DNA of 64,000 nt from positions 248,001-312,000 of the forward strand of contig NZ_FTMO01000003.1 in the NCBI RefSeq assembly GCF_900156025.1. The letters run 5' to 3'. Source of the DNA: Allobosea sp. TND4EK4. GTDB lineage: Bacteria; Pseudomonadota; Alphaproteobacteria; Rhizobiales; Beijerinckiaceae. Each line of letters opens with the position of its first letter. Positions within the stretch are counted from its first letter, which is position 1. The position numbers and the translations under genes are program-made. The notes under the pieces were generated by a model that was not told the DNA's origin, ran no database searches, and saw only the letters and a list, made by a program, of their open reading frames with translations. Below, one piece after another: positions 19,544-30,153 of the stretch.

Positions 19544-22072
19544 TCAGAAGCGTGTGCCGCCGGAGAAGCGGAAGGCCTGCATGCGGTCGCCGCCGTAACG
19601 TGCGGTGATGCCCGTCTGCGGGTCGGTGCCGATCTGCCCCTTGTCGCGAGTCAGGGCGAAGGCATAGTCGAAGCGGATCGGGCCAAGCGGCGACTGCCAG
19701 AGCAGGCTCACGCCGACCGAGGAGCGCAGGACGTTCTTGTCGCGCACGCAGGCCACGTTCGACTGGCCGTAGACGCCACCGCCCGTCACGACGTTGAACT
19801 GCCGTGCTGCCGAGCCGGCCGGGCAACCCAGGAAGCCGGGGCTGATCGCGCTCGAACCGCCATCGTAGTTGAACAGCGTGCCGGCATCCGCGAAGACCGC
19901 GCCGCGCAGACCGAGGTCACGCGGCAGGCCGAAGATCGGGAACTGCAGTTCGGCGGTGCCGCCGAAATAGGTGGTGCCGCCGAGCGCGTTCGCCGTCGGG
20001 TCGCTGCGCACGTCACGCGGGCCGATGCCGGACGAGGCGAAGCCGCGAACCAGTGACGGGCCGAGGAAGTAGTGGTCCGCCATGCGCAGATTGCCGCTGG
20101 TGGCCTGGACGTGACCGCCCTGGACCCGCAGGAAGCCGACGACGTCGTCGAAGAGCTCGCGATAATAGCGGGCATCGGCCGCGATGCGCAGGAACTTCGA
20201 ATCGCCGCCAAGACCCGCGAATTCCGGCTTCAGCTCCGCGACGAAGCCGTTGCGCGGCTGCTGGACGTTGTCGAGCGAGTTGTAGTTGAAGTTCAGGCCG
20301 ACCAGGGAGGTCAGGGTCGAGCCCTGCGCCTCCTTCACCGCAACCGAGGCTTCGCCGTTGGTCACGCAGTTGTAGGTGCTGTTCGAGCCAATGGCGCCAG
20401 CGGTACCGGGCGTGATGCCCGCGATCGGATAGGTACAATCGTTATAGGGATTGCTGACCGTGTTCGGGATCTTGATCTCGGTCGTGTAGATCGAATACCG
20501 CGGCGTGATCGAGAACTCTTCCGTGATCGGGAAGGTGAAGCGCAGCTGACCGCCCGTCACGCGGCTCGAATAGCGGCCGGTGTTGTAGTTGTCCTGGTAC
20601 TTGGAGAACAGGTCGATGCCTGCCGCCACGCGGTAACCGAGGAAATAGGGCTCGGTGAAGGAGAAATCCACACCCTGCGTACGCTGGCCGAGCGTGCCGG
20701 CAATGCGCACGAACTGGCCGCGACCGAGGAAGTTCGACTCCGACAGCGAGACTTCGCCGATGACGCCGTCCGATGTCGAGTAGCCGCCAGCGACGGAGAA
20801 CGAACCGGTCGCCTTGTCCTCGACATCGATGTTGACCACCACGCGATCCGGCGCAGTGCCAGGTTCGTTGGTGATGCGCACCTTCTGGAAGAAGCCGAGA
20901 TTGTTGAGGCGACGCTCGGCGCGATCGACCATCACCTTGTTGTAGGCGTCGCCCTCACCCATATCGAGTTCGCGGCGGATGACGTAATCGCGGGTCCGGG
21001 TGTTGCCGCGCACATTGATGCGCTCGACATAGACCCGCGGGCCTTCGTCGATGACATAGGTGATGCCGATGAGGTTGCCGGCGGAATCGCGGTCGCCGCG
21101 CGGGCGAACCTGGGCGAAGGGATGGCCCTCACGGGCGACTTCCGTCGTCAGCGCGACGAGAGACTTCTCGACCGCCTCGGCATTGTAGGTGTCGCCGCGG
21201 GAGGTGGCGACATAGCGCTGCAGACGTCCGGCATCGACATCCCGCAGCGAGGAATCGACCGCGACATTGCCGACCTTGTACTGCGGGCCTTCCGACACCG
21301 CGATGTCGATGACCCAGCCGCCAACCGCATCGTCGAAGCGCGCGGTCTCGTTGACGATCTGGAAATCGGCATAGCCGTTCTTCAGGTAGAAGCGGCGGAT
21401 CAGGTCGAGGTCCGAGCTGATGCGCTCGGGGTCATAGACGTCCGAGGTCTTGATCCAGCTCAGGAAGTTCGATTCGGTCGACTGCATCAGGCCGCGCAGG
21501 CGCCCGGCGGAATAGATGTTGTTGCCGGTGAAGTTGATCTGCTTGATGCCGGTCTTGCCGCTCTCGCTGATCGTGAAGACGACGTCCTCGCGACCGTTCG
21601 GGAGGGTCACGACCCGGCCGGTGACCGATGACAGGCCGTAGCCGACGCGGCGGTAGGCTTCCTTGATGCGCTCGGCATCGGAATTGATCAGCGTCTGGTT
21701 GAGCGGGCCGCCGGCCTTGGACTGCACGATCGGCGAGAGCTGATCGCTCTTCAGCCGCTTGTTGCCCTCGAAGGCGACGCGGTTGACCGTGCCGCCCTGC
21801 TCGCGCACCGCGATCACATAGCCGCCGCCGCTGCGGGAAACCTGAACGCTGCTGAAAAGACCGGTCGCCAGAAGGCTCTCGCGGATCTCCTGCGGATTGT
21901 CGCGGCCCTGAACGTAGGAACGGATCGTCTCCGCATCGACGCGCTGGTTGCCGCGGACCGTCACGGCCTGCGCAAACGCCACACCACCACTCACGGCCAG
22001 AATCAAAGCCGAAAGTCCGATCGATCGCGAGAGAGCCGCCTTGGTCGTCCGGCTCTTTTGGGTCGACGTCAT
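19544..22072 (-). CDS. bamA: Outer membrane protein assembly factor BamA
   Basis: BamA (842 aa) is the core of the machine that folds beta-barrel proteins into the outer membrane. A signal peptide (about 1-35, ending near VAFAQA) is followed by five POTRA domains (about 36-440), which bind periplasmic chaperones and lipoproteins. A 16-strand barrel follows, ending FRFSGGTRF with a C-terminal aromatic residue. The VRGF-type motif of the family appears as [14 protein letters not shown]. The ATG at 22072 (MTSTQKSR) begins directly before the signal peptide. It lies downstream of rseP with a 199-bp gap that may carry its own promoter. Confidence 0.97.
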   Translation of the reverse strand: MTSTQKSRTTKAALSRSIGLSALILAVSGGVAFAQAVTVRGNQRVDAETIRSYVQGRDNPQEIRESLLATGLFSSVQVSRSGGGYVIAVREQGGTVNRVAFEGNKRLKSDQLSPIVQSKAGGPLNQTLINSDAERIKEAYRRVGYGLSSVTGRVVTLPNGREDVVFTISESGKTGIKQINFTGNNIYSAGRLRGLMQSTESNFLSWIKTSDVYDPERISSDLDLIRRFYLKNGYADFQIVNETARFDDAVGGWVIDIAVSEGPQYKVGNVAVDSSLRDVDAGRLQRYVATSRGDTYNAEAVEKSLVALTTEVAREGHPFAQVRPRGDRDSAGNLIGITYVIDEGPRVYVERINVRGNTRTRDYVIRRELDMGEGDAYNKVMVDRAERRLNNLGFFQKVRITNEPGTAPDRVVVNIDVEDKATGSFSVAGGYSTSDGVIGEVSLSESNFLGRGQFVRIAGTLGQRTQGVDFSFTEPYFLGYRVAAGIDLFSKYQDNYNTGRYSSRVTGGQLRFTFPITEEFSITPRYSIYTTEIKIPNTVSNPYNDCTYPIAGITPGTAGAIGSNSTYNCVTNGEASVAVKEAQGSTLTSLVGLNFNYNSLDNVQQPRNGFVAELKPEFAGLGGDSKFLRIAADARYYRELFDDVVGFLRVQGGHVQATSGNLRMADHYFLGPSLVRGFASSGIGPRDVRSDPTANALGGTTYFGGTAELQFPIFGLPRDLGLRGAVFADAGTLFNYDGGSSAISPGFLGCPAGSAARQFNVVTGGGVYGQSNVACVRDKNVLRSSVGVSLLWQSPLGPIRFDYAFALTRDKGQIGTDPQTGITARYGGDRMQAFRFSGGTRF

Positions 22073-22271
22073 CGGGTCGCCTATTCCATTTCTCTGGTCA
22101 CCACCCCGAACGGGGACCGCCATAGGGAGATGGCAGTACGGGACATTTGCAGTGCGATTGCTTCTACAAAGTTTCATGACGGGTGCAAACCGCCATCAGC
22201 GTTAACAAAGTATTTTTAGGGTCCTCGTTGCCTGGAGGCCACGGCGTCGCCGCGGCCCCGGTCGGAACGCG

Positions 22272-23420
22272 TCAGAGCAGTCCCTTGACATGGACGAGGT
22301 CGTTCCAGGTCACGAACAGCATCAGCATCAGCACGAGGGCAAGGCCGACCCGGAAACCGATCTCCTGAGCGCGCGGGCTCAGGGGCCGTCCGCGCACCGC
22401 CTCGTAGAGATAGAACATCAGATGCCCGCCATCGAGCATCGGCACGGGAAAGAGGTTCATCAGGCCGATCGAGACCGACAGGACGGCGGCCAGGTTGATC
22501 AGGCCGAGCAGCCCGGCATTCGAGGCGACCGCCCCCGAGACCTGCGCGATGCGGATCGGCCCCGACAGCTGGTCGGTGGACGCCCGCCCCTGCACCAGCC
22601 TCGAGATGTAGTCATAGGTCTGCGTGACGATCGACCAGCTCTGGACACCGCCTTCCCTGATCGATTCGAGCAGGCCGAAATGCTGGGTCGTCCAGTCGTC
22701 CGGCCTGGAAGATGCCCTGACGCCGATGACGCCGATGCGCTGCTTGCCGATCGGCGAACTGACCTCGGCCAGGGCCGGCGTCACCGAGAGCGTGACATCG
22801 CTGCCCGCCCGCGTGACCGTGAGCTCGATCCGCTCGCCGGGGCGCATGGAGACGACGCGCTGCATGTCCGCGAAACTGTGGATCTCGTGACCATCGATCG
22901 CGACGACGAGGTCTCCGGGCTTCAGCCCCGCCTGCTCGGCGGCGCCGCCCGCGACGAGCGAATCGACTCGCGGAGACAGAACAGGCTTGCCGAAGATGAA
23001 GGCGGAGGCGGCGAAGATCGCGATCGCGAGGATGAAGTTGGCGATGGGTCCGGCCGCCACGATGGCCGCACGCTCGCCGATCGACTGCGCCGGGAAGGAG
23101 CGTTCGCGCTCCTGCGCCGTCATGCGGCCGACCGCCTCCTGATCCGGCGCGCTGGACACGTCGGCGTCGCCAGAGAACTTCACATAGCCGCCCAGCGGGA
23201 TCAGGGCGAAGCGCCAGCGCGTGCCGTGGCGATCATTGAAGCCGAAGAGCTCCCGGCCGAAGCCGATGGAGAAGGTCTTGACGTCGACGCCGCACCAGCG
23301 GCCGACAATGAAATGGCCGAATTCGTGGACGAAGACGACGAGCGTCAACACGAACAGGAACGGCACCACATAACCGAGAACGGCGAGACCCGTGCCGCCG
23401 AACGATGCCAAAATGTCCAT
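22272..23420 (-). CDS. rseP: RIP metalloprotease RseP (site-2 protease family)
   Basis: RseP (382 aa) is an inner-membrane zinc protease that cleaves within the membrane, releasing envelope-stress sigma factors from anti-sigma proteins and clearing signal peptide remnants. The zinc site HEFGH is at residues 32-36 and the third ligand motif LDGG at about 329-332. A single PDZ domain (about 125-210) lies between the membrane segments, against two in E. coli. It is flanked by dxr and bamA, the standard order. Confidence 0.97.
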   Translation of the reverse strand: MDILASFGGTGLAVLGYVVPFLFVLTLVVFVHEFGHFIVGRWCGVDVKTFSIGFGRELFGFNDRHGTRWRFALIPLGGYVKFSGDADVSSAPDQEAVGRMTAQERERSFPAQSIGERAAIVAAGPIANFILAIAIFAASAFIFGKPVLSPRVDSLVAGGAAEQAGLKPGDLVVAIDGHEIHSFADMQRVVSMRPGERIELTVTRAGSDVTLSVTPALAEVSSPIGKQRIGVIGVRASSRPDDWTTQHFGLLESIREGGVQSWSIVTQTYDYISRLVQGRASTDQLSGPIRIAQVSGAVASNAGLLGLINLAAVLSVSIGLMNLFPVPMLDGGHLMFYLYEAVRGRPLSPRAQEIGFRVGLALVLMLMLFVTWNDLVHVKGLL

Positions 23421-23443
23421 GAAGGGCTCCTGATGCTGGCCCC

Positions 23444-24622
23444 TTAGGTGACAGCGAAAGGCGCCTGCGACAAGAGCGAGGCGGCCCTTCGCCGCGCATC
23501 ATGGTCAATGGCGAGCGCTTCGGCGATGTCGCGGGGCGCCTGCGCCGGCGCATCCTGCGCGCAGACACGCTCGACCAGGGCAGCGATGCCGGGGAACGGG
23601 ATGCGGCCGGCGAGGAAGGCCGCGACCGCCACCTCGTTGGCCGCGTTGAGGATCGCCGGCTTCGGCCCACCCTCCGCCAGCGCCGCGATCGCCAGCGCCA
23701 GAGCCGGAAAGCGCTGGAGGTCGGGGCGCTCGAAGGCGAGCGGCTCCTGCAGGGCCAGATCGAAGAAGCGGGCCGGCGGCGCGTCGAGCCGCCCGTCGAT
23801 GCCGAGGCAATGGGCCGCCGCGACGCGCATGTCGGGCACCGCCATGCCGGCGCTGACCGAGCCGTCCCGGAAGGTGACGAGCCCGTGCACGATCTGCTGG
23901 GGATGGACCAGCACGTCGAGCTGTTCCGGCCGCAGGCCGAACAGGAAGCGCGCCTCGATCAGCTCCAGCCCCTTGTTCATCATGCTGGCCGAATCGATCG
24001 TGATCTTGGCGCCCATCGCGTAATTCGGATGCTTCAGCGCCTGCTCGGGCCGTGCCTGCGCGATCTCCTCCGCGCTCCAGGTGCGGAACGGGCCGCCCGA
24101 CGCGGTCAGGGTCATGCCGCGCACGGACTCGATCGGCTCGCTCCCCAGCACCTGGAAGAGCGCGTTATGCTCGGAATCGAGCGGCAGCAGCCTGGCCCCG
24201 ACCGCCCGGGCGCGGGACATGACCGCCTCGCCGGCGCAGACGAGGCTCTCCTTGTTGGCCAGAGCCAGCACACGGCCGGGCATCAACGCCGCAAAGGTGG
24301 CCTCGAGGCCGGCGGCTCCCGAAATCGCACTGACGACGATCTCCGATGGCCGGGCGACCGCCTCCAGCACGGCAGAACGCCCTGCCCCGCTGGCGATGCC
24401 CGTGCCGGCCAAGGCCCGGCTGAGCGCGTCCGCTGCCGTTTCGTCTGCCAGCGCGGCAAAGCGCGCCTTCGTCTCGATCGCGAGGCGGGCCAGGCTCAGC
24501 GCATCGCGACCGCCGACGACCGTCTCGATCGACAGCCGCCCGGGGTTTTCCGCCACGACGTCACAGACCGAGCGGCCGACGGAGCCGGTGGCTCCCAACA
24601 AGGTGACGGAACGCGGCTGCAT
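23444..24622 (-). CDS. dxr: 1-deoxy-D-xylulose 5-phosphate reductoisomerase
   Basis: Dxr (392 aa) makes 2-C-methyl-D-erythritol 4-phosphate with NADPH, the committed step of the non-mevalonate isoprenoid pathway. The NADPH-binding GATGSVGRSVCDV at the N-terminus, LDSEHNALFQ with the metal-binding acidic residues, TASGGPFR, and KHPNYAMGAKITIDSASMMN match the family closely. The gene sits five bases after cdsA and upstream of rseP; uppS in the same cluster uses the isoprenoid products. Confidence 0.97.
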   Translation of the reverse strand: MQPRSVTLLGATGSVGRSVCDVVAENPGRLSIETVVGGRDALSLARLAIETKARFAALADETAADALSRALAGTGIASGAGRSAVLEAVARPSEIVVSAISGAAGLEATFAALMPGRVLALANKESLVCAGEAVMSRARAVGARLLPLDSEHNALFQVLGSEPIESVRGMTLTASGGPFRTWSAEEIAQARPEQALKHPNYAMGAKITIDSASMMNKGLELIEARFLFGLRPEQLDVLVHPQQIVHGLVTFRDGSVSAGMAVPDMRVAAAHCLGIDGRLDAPPARFFDLALQEPLAFERPDLQRFPALALAIAALAEGGPKPAILNAANEVAVAAFLAGRIPFPGIAALVERVCAQDAPAQAPRDIAEALAIDHDARRRAASLLSQAPFAVT

Positions 24623-24627
24623 CGGCT

Positions 24628-25455
24628 TCAGGAAACGAGAGAAAATGCGAGGAAGGCGAGCCCGGCCAGCACCATCACCGCCCAGTAACCGTCGAGCCGG
24701 TCGAGGAAGCCGCCATGGCCGGGGATCAGGCCGCTGGAATCCTTCGTGCCGAAGCGGCGCTTCAACGCGGATTCGTAGAGATCGCCGGCCTGGCTGGCGA
24801 CCGAGGCGAGGAGTGACGCGGCTGCCACGAGGCCGAGCGAGGGATTTTCATGCTCGGGCGCGAGCCAGATCCAGACGAGGCACCCGGCCAGCACGCCCGC
24901 CAGTGTCCCGCCGATCGCGCCCGACCAGGTCTTCTTCGGGCTGACGCTCGGCATCAGCTTCGGACCGCCGAGTGCGCGCCCGGTGAAGTAAGCCGCGATA
25001 TCCGTCAGCCAGACCACCGCGAAACTCCACAGAATCAGCGCGAGGCCGATCGCCGGCCGGTCGCGCAAGGCCGGGGTGACCAGCGCGAAAGCGAGCGCAT
25101 AGGCGACGCCGCAGAGCTCCAGCGCCAGGCGCGCCGACATGATCGGCGCGGCGATGGCGCCGAGCAGGGCCGCAAGCGCGGCTACGCCAGCCAGAGCGGG
25201 GGGAGCGATCGGCAGCAGGGCCAGAACGAGCCCGGCAACGACGACTGCGGCTGCGCCCGCCACCGCGTTGGCGCAGCGGATGATCGAAAGCCATTCATAG
25301 GCGACGACGCCGGCGACGAGGACCCAGACCAGCCGGAAGGGCCAGCCGCCCCACAGGGTCACGGCCAGGATGCCAGCCGCAAGAACCAGCGCCGAGACGA
25401 TCCTCAGCCTCAGTTCGCCGCCGGGTTTCGGTGCTGCTGGCGCGGGTTCGTTCAC
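24628..25455 (-). CDS. cdsA: Phosphatidate cytidylyltransferase
   Basis: CdsA (275 aa) activates phosphatidic acid with CTP to CDP-diacylglycerol, the precursor of all phospholipids, in the inner membrane. Multiple hydrophobic segments cover residues about 15-180. The C-terminal family signature runs from [12 protein letters not shown] to the acidic [19 protein letters not shown] and [10 protein letters not shown]. It starts with GTG, overlapping the uppS stop by four bases (GTGA), so translation is probably coupled to uppS. Confidence 0.96.
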   Translation of the reverse strand: MNEPAPAAPKPGGELRLRIVSALVLAAGILAVTLWGGWPFRLVWVLVAGVVAYEWLSIIRCANAVAGAAAVVVAGLVLALLPIAPPALAGVAALAALLGAIAAPIMSARLALELCGVAYALAFALVTPALRDRPAIGLALILWSFAVVWLTDIAAYFTGRALGGPKLMPSVSPKKTWSGAIGGTLAGVLAGCLVWIWLAPEHENPSLGLVAAASLLASVASQAGDLYESALKRRFGTKDSSGLIPGHGGFLDRLDGYWAVMVLAGLAFLAFSLVS

Positions 25456-26210
25456 GCCACGTCCACGCTGCGCAGGGCGGCTGCGCCGAGCCCGCCGAAA
25501 CGGCGCTCCCGCCCGCGGTACTGGGCGAGCGCATCCTCGAAGGCGGCACGGTCGAAATCCGGCCAGAGCACCGGCGTGAACACGAATTCGGCATAGGCCG
25601 ACTGCCAGAGCAGGAAGTTGGAGATGCGCGTCTCGCCGGAGGTGCGGATCACCAGCTCCGGGTCCGGCAGGTCCCAGGTGTCGAGGCTCGCCGACAGCGC
25701 CGCTTCGTCGATCGCGTCAGGTGCCAGCCGGCCGGCGGCGACCCCGGCCGCGAGCTTGCGGGCGGCGCGCAGGATCTCGTCGCGGGCGCCGTAATTGAAG
25801 GCGATCACCAGGATGAGCCCGGTCTTGTCCGCCGTGCGCGCCTCGGCATGCTCGACGAGGCGGCGCAGATCGGCCGGCAGGTCCTCGCGATTGCCGATGA
25901 TGCGTACCCGGACATTGGCGTCGGCCAGCTCAGACAGGTCCTTCTCGACGAAATGCTTGAGCAGCCCCATCAGGAAGCTGACCTCGGCATGGGGCCGGCG
26001 CCAGTTCTCGGTGGAAAAGCTGTAGAGAGTCAGGACCGAGAGGCCGAGATCGCTCGCGTTGCGCACGGTGCGGCGCAGCGCTTCCAGCCCCCGCCGATGC
26101 CCTTCCTGGCGCGGCAGGCCGCGCATCTTCGCCCAGCGGCCATTGCCATCCATGATGATGGCGACATGGGCCGGGTTCGCAGTGCCCGTGTCGTGCGGGG
26201 CGGATGACAT
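25452..26210 (-). CDS. uppS: Undecaprenyl diphosphate synthase (isoprenyl transferase)
   Basis: UppS (252 aa) elongates farnesyl diphosphate with isopentenyl diphosphate to C55-PP, the lipid carrier for peptidoglycan and other envelope polymers. The cis-prenyltransferase motifs are present: [10 protein letters not shown] (catalytic aspartate), [10 protein letters not shown], and [15 protein letters not shown]. It precedes cdsA with a four-base overlap and follows frr with a 62-bp gap, as in many proteobacteria. Confidence 0.97.
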   Translation of the reverse strand: MSSAPHDTGTANPAHVAIIMDGNGRWAKMRGLPRQEGHRRGLEALRRTVRNASDLGLSVLTLYSFSTENWRRPHAEVSFLMGLLKHFVEKDLSELADANVRVRIIGNREDLPADLRRLVEHAEARTADKTGLILVIAFNYGARDEILRAARKLAAGVAAGRLAPDAIDEAALSASLDTWDLPDPELVIRTSGETRISNFLLWQSAYAEFVFTPVLWPDFDRAAFEDALAQYRGRERRFGGLGAAALRSVDVA

Positions 26211-26272
26211 GCGGATGAGCCTCGCTGGGCTGCCGGGAGGGAGGCTGAGCCGCCTTGCGGGCGGCCGCAGGC

Positions 26273-26836
26273 TCAGACGTGCAGGATTTCCTTTTCCTTC
26301 GCCGCCAGCGCCTGGTCGATCTCGGCGATGTGCTGGTCGGTCGCCTTCTGGACGAGGTCGGAGTTCTTGGCGGCGTCGTCCTTGGTCATGTCGCCGTCCT
26401 TCTCCAGCTTCTTGACCACGTCGATGCCGTCGCGGCGGACATGGCGCACGGCGACCTTCGCCTCTTCGGCGTATTTATGCGCGACCTTGACCATCTCCTT
26501 GCGGCGCTGCTCGTTCAGTTCCGGGATGCGGATGCGCAGCACCTGGCCCTCGGTCTGCGGGTTCAGACCGAGATCGGATTCGCGGATGGCCTTCTCGACA
26601 GCGTTGGTCATCGAGCGGTCCCAGACCTGCACGCTGAGCAGGCGCGGCTCCGGCACGCTCACGGTGGCAAGCTGGCTCAGCGGCGTGCGGGCGCCATAGG
26701 CCTCGACCGTGATCGGGTCGAGGATGTTGGCGGAGGCGCGGCCGGTGCGCAGCGAGGCGAGATCGCTCTTGAAGGACTGGACGGCGCCGCCCATGCGGCG
26801 CTTGATGTCGGCGAGGTCGAACGTCGTCTGGGCCAT
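26273..26836 (-). CDS. frr: Ribosome recycling factor
   Basis: RRF (187 aa) splits post-termination ribosomes together with EF-G. The sequence covers the whole family, with [21 protein letters not shown] near residues 32-52, the loop [14 protein letters not shown], and the helical bundle ending [15 protein letters not shown] chose MAQTTFDL at 26836 because it gives normal length; the alternative start eight residues upstream is possible. The gene sits between pyrH and uppS. Confidence 0.97.
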   Translation of the reverse strand: MAQTTFDLADIKRRMGGAVQSFKSDLASLRTGRASANILDPITVEAYGARTPLSQLATVSVPEPRLLSVQVWDRSMTNAVEKAIRESDLGLNPQTEGQVLRIRIPELNEQRRKEMVKVAHKYAEEAKVAVRHVRRDGIDVVKKLEKDGDMTKDDAAKNSDLVQKATDQHIAEIDQALAAKEKEILHV

Positions 26837-26978
26837 TTCAATCAGAACCTTGCGGGTCATTCAAAATCGGCGCGACCATGGCCGCGAGGGCGCCCATGGT
26901 CAAGAATTACATGCCGTTGCACCGCGAGAGTGAGCCAAGCGCGCCGGCGCGGCAAGCTCGGCGGCGGCGACCGACGCC

Positions 26979-27686
26979 TCAGGGAGTGACGTAGGTCGCC
27001 CTGCCCTCGCCCCGCAGCACGGCGGCAAGCGCGCCCTTCTCGGCGATGGAGAAGACGACGATGGTCAGGCCGGCATCCCGCGCGAGCGCGAAGGCGGCCG
27101 TGTCCATCACCTTGAGGTCGCGCTTGATCGCATCCTCATGGGTCAGCGTGTCGTATCGGGTCGCGCTCGGATCCTTTTTCGGATCGGCGCTGTAGACTCC
27201 GTCGACCTGCGTCGCCTTGAGCAGATGGGAACAGCCGAGCTCGGCCGCGCGCAGGGCGGCGCCGGTATCGGTCGTGAAATAGGGATTGCCGGTGCCGCCG
27301 CCGAGAATCACCACCTTGCCGTTGGTCAGATGGTCGAGCGCGCGCTTGCGGGCGTAGCTCTCGCAGAGCGAGGGCATCGGCACAGCCGACATGGCGCGCG
27401 CCGGCGCGCCGGCCGCCTCGATGGCGTGCTCGAGGGCGAGCGCGTTCATGACCGTGCCGAGCATGCCGATCGAGTCGGCGGTCGTGCGGTCGAGGCCCTT
27501 GTTCAGGCCCTGCACGCCGCGGAAGAAATTGCCGCCGCCGACGACGATGCCGATCTCGACGCCTTCATGCGCCGCATGGGCGATGTCGGCGGCCAGAGCC
27601 GTCAGCGTCACGCCGTCGAGGCCGGAGCCCTGCGGCCCGGCCAGGGCTTCGCCGGAGAGCTTCACGAGAACGCGTTGGGGTCTCAT
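26979..27686 (-). CDS. pyrH: Uridylate kinase
   Basis: PyrH (235 aa) phosphorylates UMP to UDP in pyrimidine nucleotide synthesis. It belongs to the amino-acid kinase fold, with KLSGEALAG at the N-terminus, GGGNFFRG near residue 50, and the ATP/UMP-binding GGGTGNPYFTTDT near residue 128. It is separated from tsf by a strong terminator, so it probably has its own promoter within the region upstream of 27686, while keeping the standard order with frr. Confidence 0.97.
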   Translation of the reverse strand: MRPQRVLVKLSGEALAGPQGSGLDGVTLTALAADIAHAAHEGVEIGIVVGGGNFFRGVQGLNKGLDRTTADSIGMLGTVMNALALEHAIEAAGAPARAMSAVPMPSLCESYARKRALDHLTNGKVVILGGGTGNPYFTTDTGAALRAAELGCSHLLKATQVDGVYSADPKKDPSATRYDTLTHEDAIKRDLKVMDTAAFALARDAGLTIVVFSIAEKGALAAVLRGEGRATYVTP

Positions 27687-27738
27687 CGATGGGCTCTCCG
27701 TGATGCTGTGCAGGCTGTTCCGGCCGCGGGCCTGCCCT

Positions 27739-27772
27739 CAAAAAGAAAGGCCGCGCGATGCGCGGCCTTTCT
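27739..27772 (-). terminator. Intrinsic terminator between tsf and pyrH
   Basis: A 13-bp perfect stem (27744-27756 with 27760-27772) closes a three-base loop. Read on the minus strand it is followed by TTTTTGAG. It lies 51 bases after the tsf stop and is one of the two clearest terminators in the window. Confidence 0.85.
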
Positions 27773-27822
27773 GTCATTTCGCACCGGGCTTGTCAGCCCG
27801 GCAATTCATCCGGAACGGCCGG

Positions 27823-28746
27823 TCAGCCGGTGGTGCCGCCAGCGGCGGCGACTTCGGCGGCGAAGTCCTGCTCTTCCTTCTCGATGCCTTCGCCGAGCGC
27901 GTAGCGGGCGAAGCCGGTGAGCTTCACCGGAGCGCCGACCTTGCCCTCGATTTCCTTGAGGACCTGCGAGACCGACTTCGAGCCGTCATGGATATAGGCC
28001 TGCTCGAGCAGGCAGTTTTCCTTGGCGTAGCTCTTCAGGCCGCTGTCCGTGATCTTCTCGAGCACGTTGGCGGGCTTGCCGGCGTTCTTCTCGGCCAGGA
28101 TCGCCTTTTCGCGCTCCAGAACCTCGGGGGCGACGGAGGCCAGATCGAGCGCGACCGGGTTGGTCGCCGCGACATGCATGGCGAGCTGGCGGCCCAGCGT
28201 GGCGAGCTCGTCCGACTTGGCGGTCGATTCCAGCGCGACGATGACGCCGATCTTGCCCAGGCCGTCGGCGATCGCGCCGTGCACATAGGAGCCGATCACG
28301 CCCGACGACACCTTGAGCGAGGCGACGCGGCGGAGCGTCATGTTCTCGCCGATGGTGGCGATGGCATTGGCGATCGCCACCTGCACGGTGTCACCGCCCG
28401 GATAGTGATGGCCGAGCAGCGCCTCGACATCGCCGCCGCGCTCGAGCGCGACATCGGCGATGGTCTTGGCGAGCGCCTGGAACTCGGGGTTGCGCGCCAC
28501 GAAGTCCGTCTCGGAGTTGACCTCGACGACGACGCCCTCGGTGCCCTGCACCGCGACGGCGACGAGGCCCTCGGCGGCGACGCGGCCAGCTTTCTTGGCG
28601 GCCTTGGCGAGGCCCTTGGCACGCAGCCAGTCGACGGCGGCTTCCAGATTGCCGTCATTGGCGGAGAGAGCGGCCTTGCAGTCCATCATGCCCGCGCCTG
28701 TCTTGTCGCGGAGTTCCTTCACGAGTGCGGCGGTGATCGCTGCCAT
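27823..28746 (-). CDS. tsf: Translation elongation factor Ts
   Basis: EF-Ts (307 aa) is the nucleotide exchange factor that regenerates EF-Tu-GTP. The N-terminal UBA-like domain contains [17 protein letters not shown], and the core contains [14 protein letters not shown], the EF-Tu contact region. The C-terminus carries the family subdomains and ends in a short Ala/Gly-rich tail. It follows rpsB as in nearly all bacteria; a terminator-like stem in the 174-bp gap may limit read-through from rpsB. Confidence 0.98.
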   Translation of the reverse strand: MAAITAALVKELRDKTGAGMMDCKAALSANDGNLEAAVDWLRAKGLAKAAKKAGRVAAEGLVAVAVQGTEGVVVEVNSETDFVARNPEFQALAKTIADVALERGGDVEALLGHHYPGGDTVQVAIANAIATIGENMTLRRVASLKVSSGVIGSYVHGAIADGLGKIGVIVALESTAKSDELATLGRQLAMHVAATNPVALDLASVAPEVLEREKAILAEKNAGKPANVLEKITDSGLKSYAKENCLLEQAYIHDGSKSVSQVLKEIEGKVGAPVKLTGFARYALGEGIEKEEQDFAAEVAAAGGTTG

Positions 28747-28820
28747 CTGTCTTGTCCTTGCTGTGGTTGCGGCCGGCGCCTCACGGCGGACCGCGCCTCG
28801 GTCATCTCGATGCCGGATGG

Positions 28821-28854
28821 GAAAACGCCGACGCTCCGTTTCCGGCCGTCGGCG
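28821..28854 (-). terminator. Terminator-like attenuator between rpsB and tsf
   Basis: On the minus strand an 8-bp perfect stem (CGCCGACG pairing with CGTCGGCG, 28847-28854 with 28826-28833) and a 13-nt loop are followed directly by TTTTC. It lies in the 174-bp gap between rpsB and tsf. The position suggests partial termination that would set the S2 to EF-Ts ratio. Confidence 0.5.
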
Positions 28855-28920
28855 CTGATCGGCATCAAATCGAAGGTGATTGCGACGCGCCGATGACGCG
28901 CCGCGATCAGGAAGCCTGGA

Positions 28921-29925
28921 TCAGGCGTCGGCGAGGTCGCGCGCCTGGGCGACCCAGCCTTCGCGCTCGATCTTGCCGCCGAGCTTCAGGTCGTGATCGA
29001 CCTTGGTCACGTCGGCCGGGGTCATCGCCGCGACCTGCCAGAAGTGGTAGATGCCGCCGTCGTTGAGCTTCTGCACGGCATCGGGGCCCATGCCCGAGAG
29101 CTTGGTCAGGTCGTCCGGGGCGCCGCGCGGAGCGGTCAGCATCTCGAAGCCCTGGCTCTCGCCCGCGGCCGGCTCGATCGCCTCCTCGACCATCGGGGCC
29201 TCCGAGGCACCGAGATCGACGCCCTGGTCGCCCGAGGCGCGGCCGAGGCCGTCGATGGCCGAGCGTGCGACGAGGTCGCAATAGAGCGCGATGGCGCGGC
29301 CGGCGTCGTCATTGGCCGGGACCGGGAAGGTGATGCCGTCCGGATCCGAGTTGGAGTCGATGATCGCGGCGACCGGGATGCCGAGGCGCTGGGCCTCCTT
29401 GATCGCGAGGGCTTCCTTGTTGGTGTCGATCACGAAGATCATGTCGGGCGTGCCGCCCATGTCCTTGATGCCACCGAGCGCCTTTTCCAGCTTGTCGCGC
29501 TCACGCGACAGCATCAGACGCTCCTTCTTGGTCAGGCCAGAGCCGCCGCCAGCGTTGAGCAGCTCGTCGACCTTGCGCAGGCGCTGGATCGAAGCCGAGA
29601 TGGTCTTCCAGTTGGTCAGCATGCCGCCGAGCCAGCGGGAGTTGACGTAATACTGCGCCGAGCGCTTGGCGGCGTCGGCGATCGCGTCCTGAGCCTGGCG
29701 CTTGGTGCCGACGAAGAGCACGCGGCCGCCCTTGGCGACGGTGTCCGACACGGCCTGCAGGGCGCGGTGCAGCATCGGCACCGACTGCGACAGATCGAGG
29801 ATGTGGATGTTGTTGCGGGTGCCGAAGATGTAGGGGGACATCTTCGGGTTCCAGCGGTGCGACTGGTGGCCGAAATGCGCGCCGGCTTCGAGGAGCTGGC
29901 GAATCGAGAGATCGGGCAGTGCCAT
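28921..29925 (-). CDS. rpsB: 30S ribosomal protein S2 with C-terminal extension
   Basis: S2 (334 aa) is an assembly component of the small subunit. The first 230 residues are canonical ([51 protein letters not shown]). The family is usually about 240 aa. Here an acidic linker (about 235-265) leads to an extra domain (about 270-330) with [21 protein letters not shown], a helix-hairpin-helix-like motif also known as an extension in ribosomal proteins of some alphaproteobacteria. It heads the large minus-strand cluster; divergent promoters with the GGDEF gene lie in 29926-30149. Confidence 0.97.
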   Translation of the reverse strand: MALPDLSIRQLLEAGAHFGHQSHRWNPKMSPYIFGTRNNIHILDLSQSVPMLHRALQAVSDTVAKGGRVLFVGTKRQAQDAIADAAKRSAQYYVNSRWLGGMLTNWKTISASIQRLRKVDELLNAGGGSGLTKKERLMLSRERDKLEKALGGIKDMGGTPDMIFVIDTNKEALAIKEAQRLGIPVAAIIDSNSDPDGITFPVPANDDAGRAIALYCDLVARSAIDGLGRASGDQGVDLGASEAPMVEEAIEPAAGESQGFEMLTAPRGAPDDLTKLSGMGPDAVQKLNDGGIYHFWQVAAMTPADVTKVDHDLKLGGKIEREGWVAQARDLADA

Positions 29926-30093
29926 GGTATTCTTCGTCCTTCCGGTTGTGCCTCTGGGGTGCGAATGAAACGGCCATAGGCTGACCGATCACCGGAACGC
30001 CTCGGTGTCGAGGTGATGCTCCCCATGTGGAATGAGGCGCGCCATACACGCCATCTCCGGCGTTTGCAAGTGCCGCTACGGCATGGTGACGCT

Positions 30094-30153
30094 GGGTTCT
30101 CCTCCCGCTAGGAGAAAACCCGCGTGCTGGCGGCGGGCCTTTCGATCTCGTGA
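30094..30153 (+). promoter_or_regulatory. Leader hairpin and possible 9-codon coupled ORF before the GGDEF gene
   Basis: TTCTCCT (30097-30103) and AGGAGAA (30110-30116) form a 7-bp inverted repeat that extends through a bulge to GGG/CCC. Its right arm is the only strong Shine-Dalgarno (AGGAG) nearby. Nine bases after that, GTG at 30124 opens a nine-codon frame whose TGA (30151-30153) overlaps the GTG of the GGDEF gene as GTGA. This suggests translation of the cyclase by coupling, with the ribosome site hidden in a hairpin. Confidence 0.35.
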
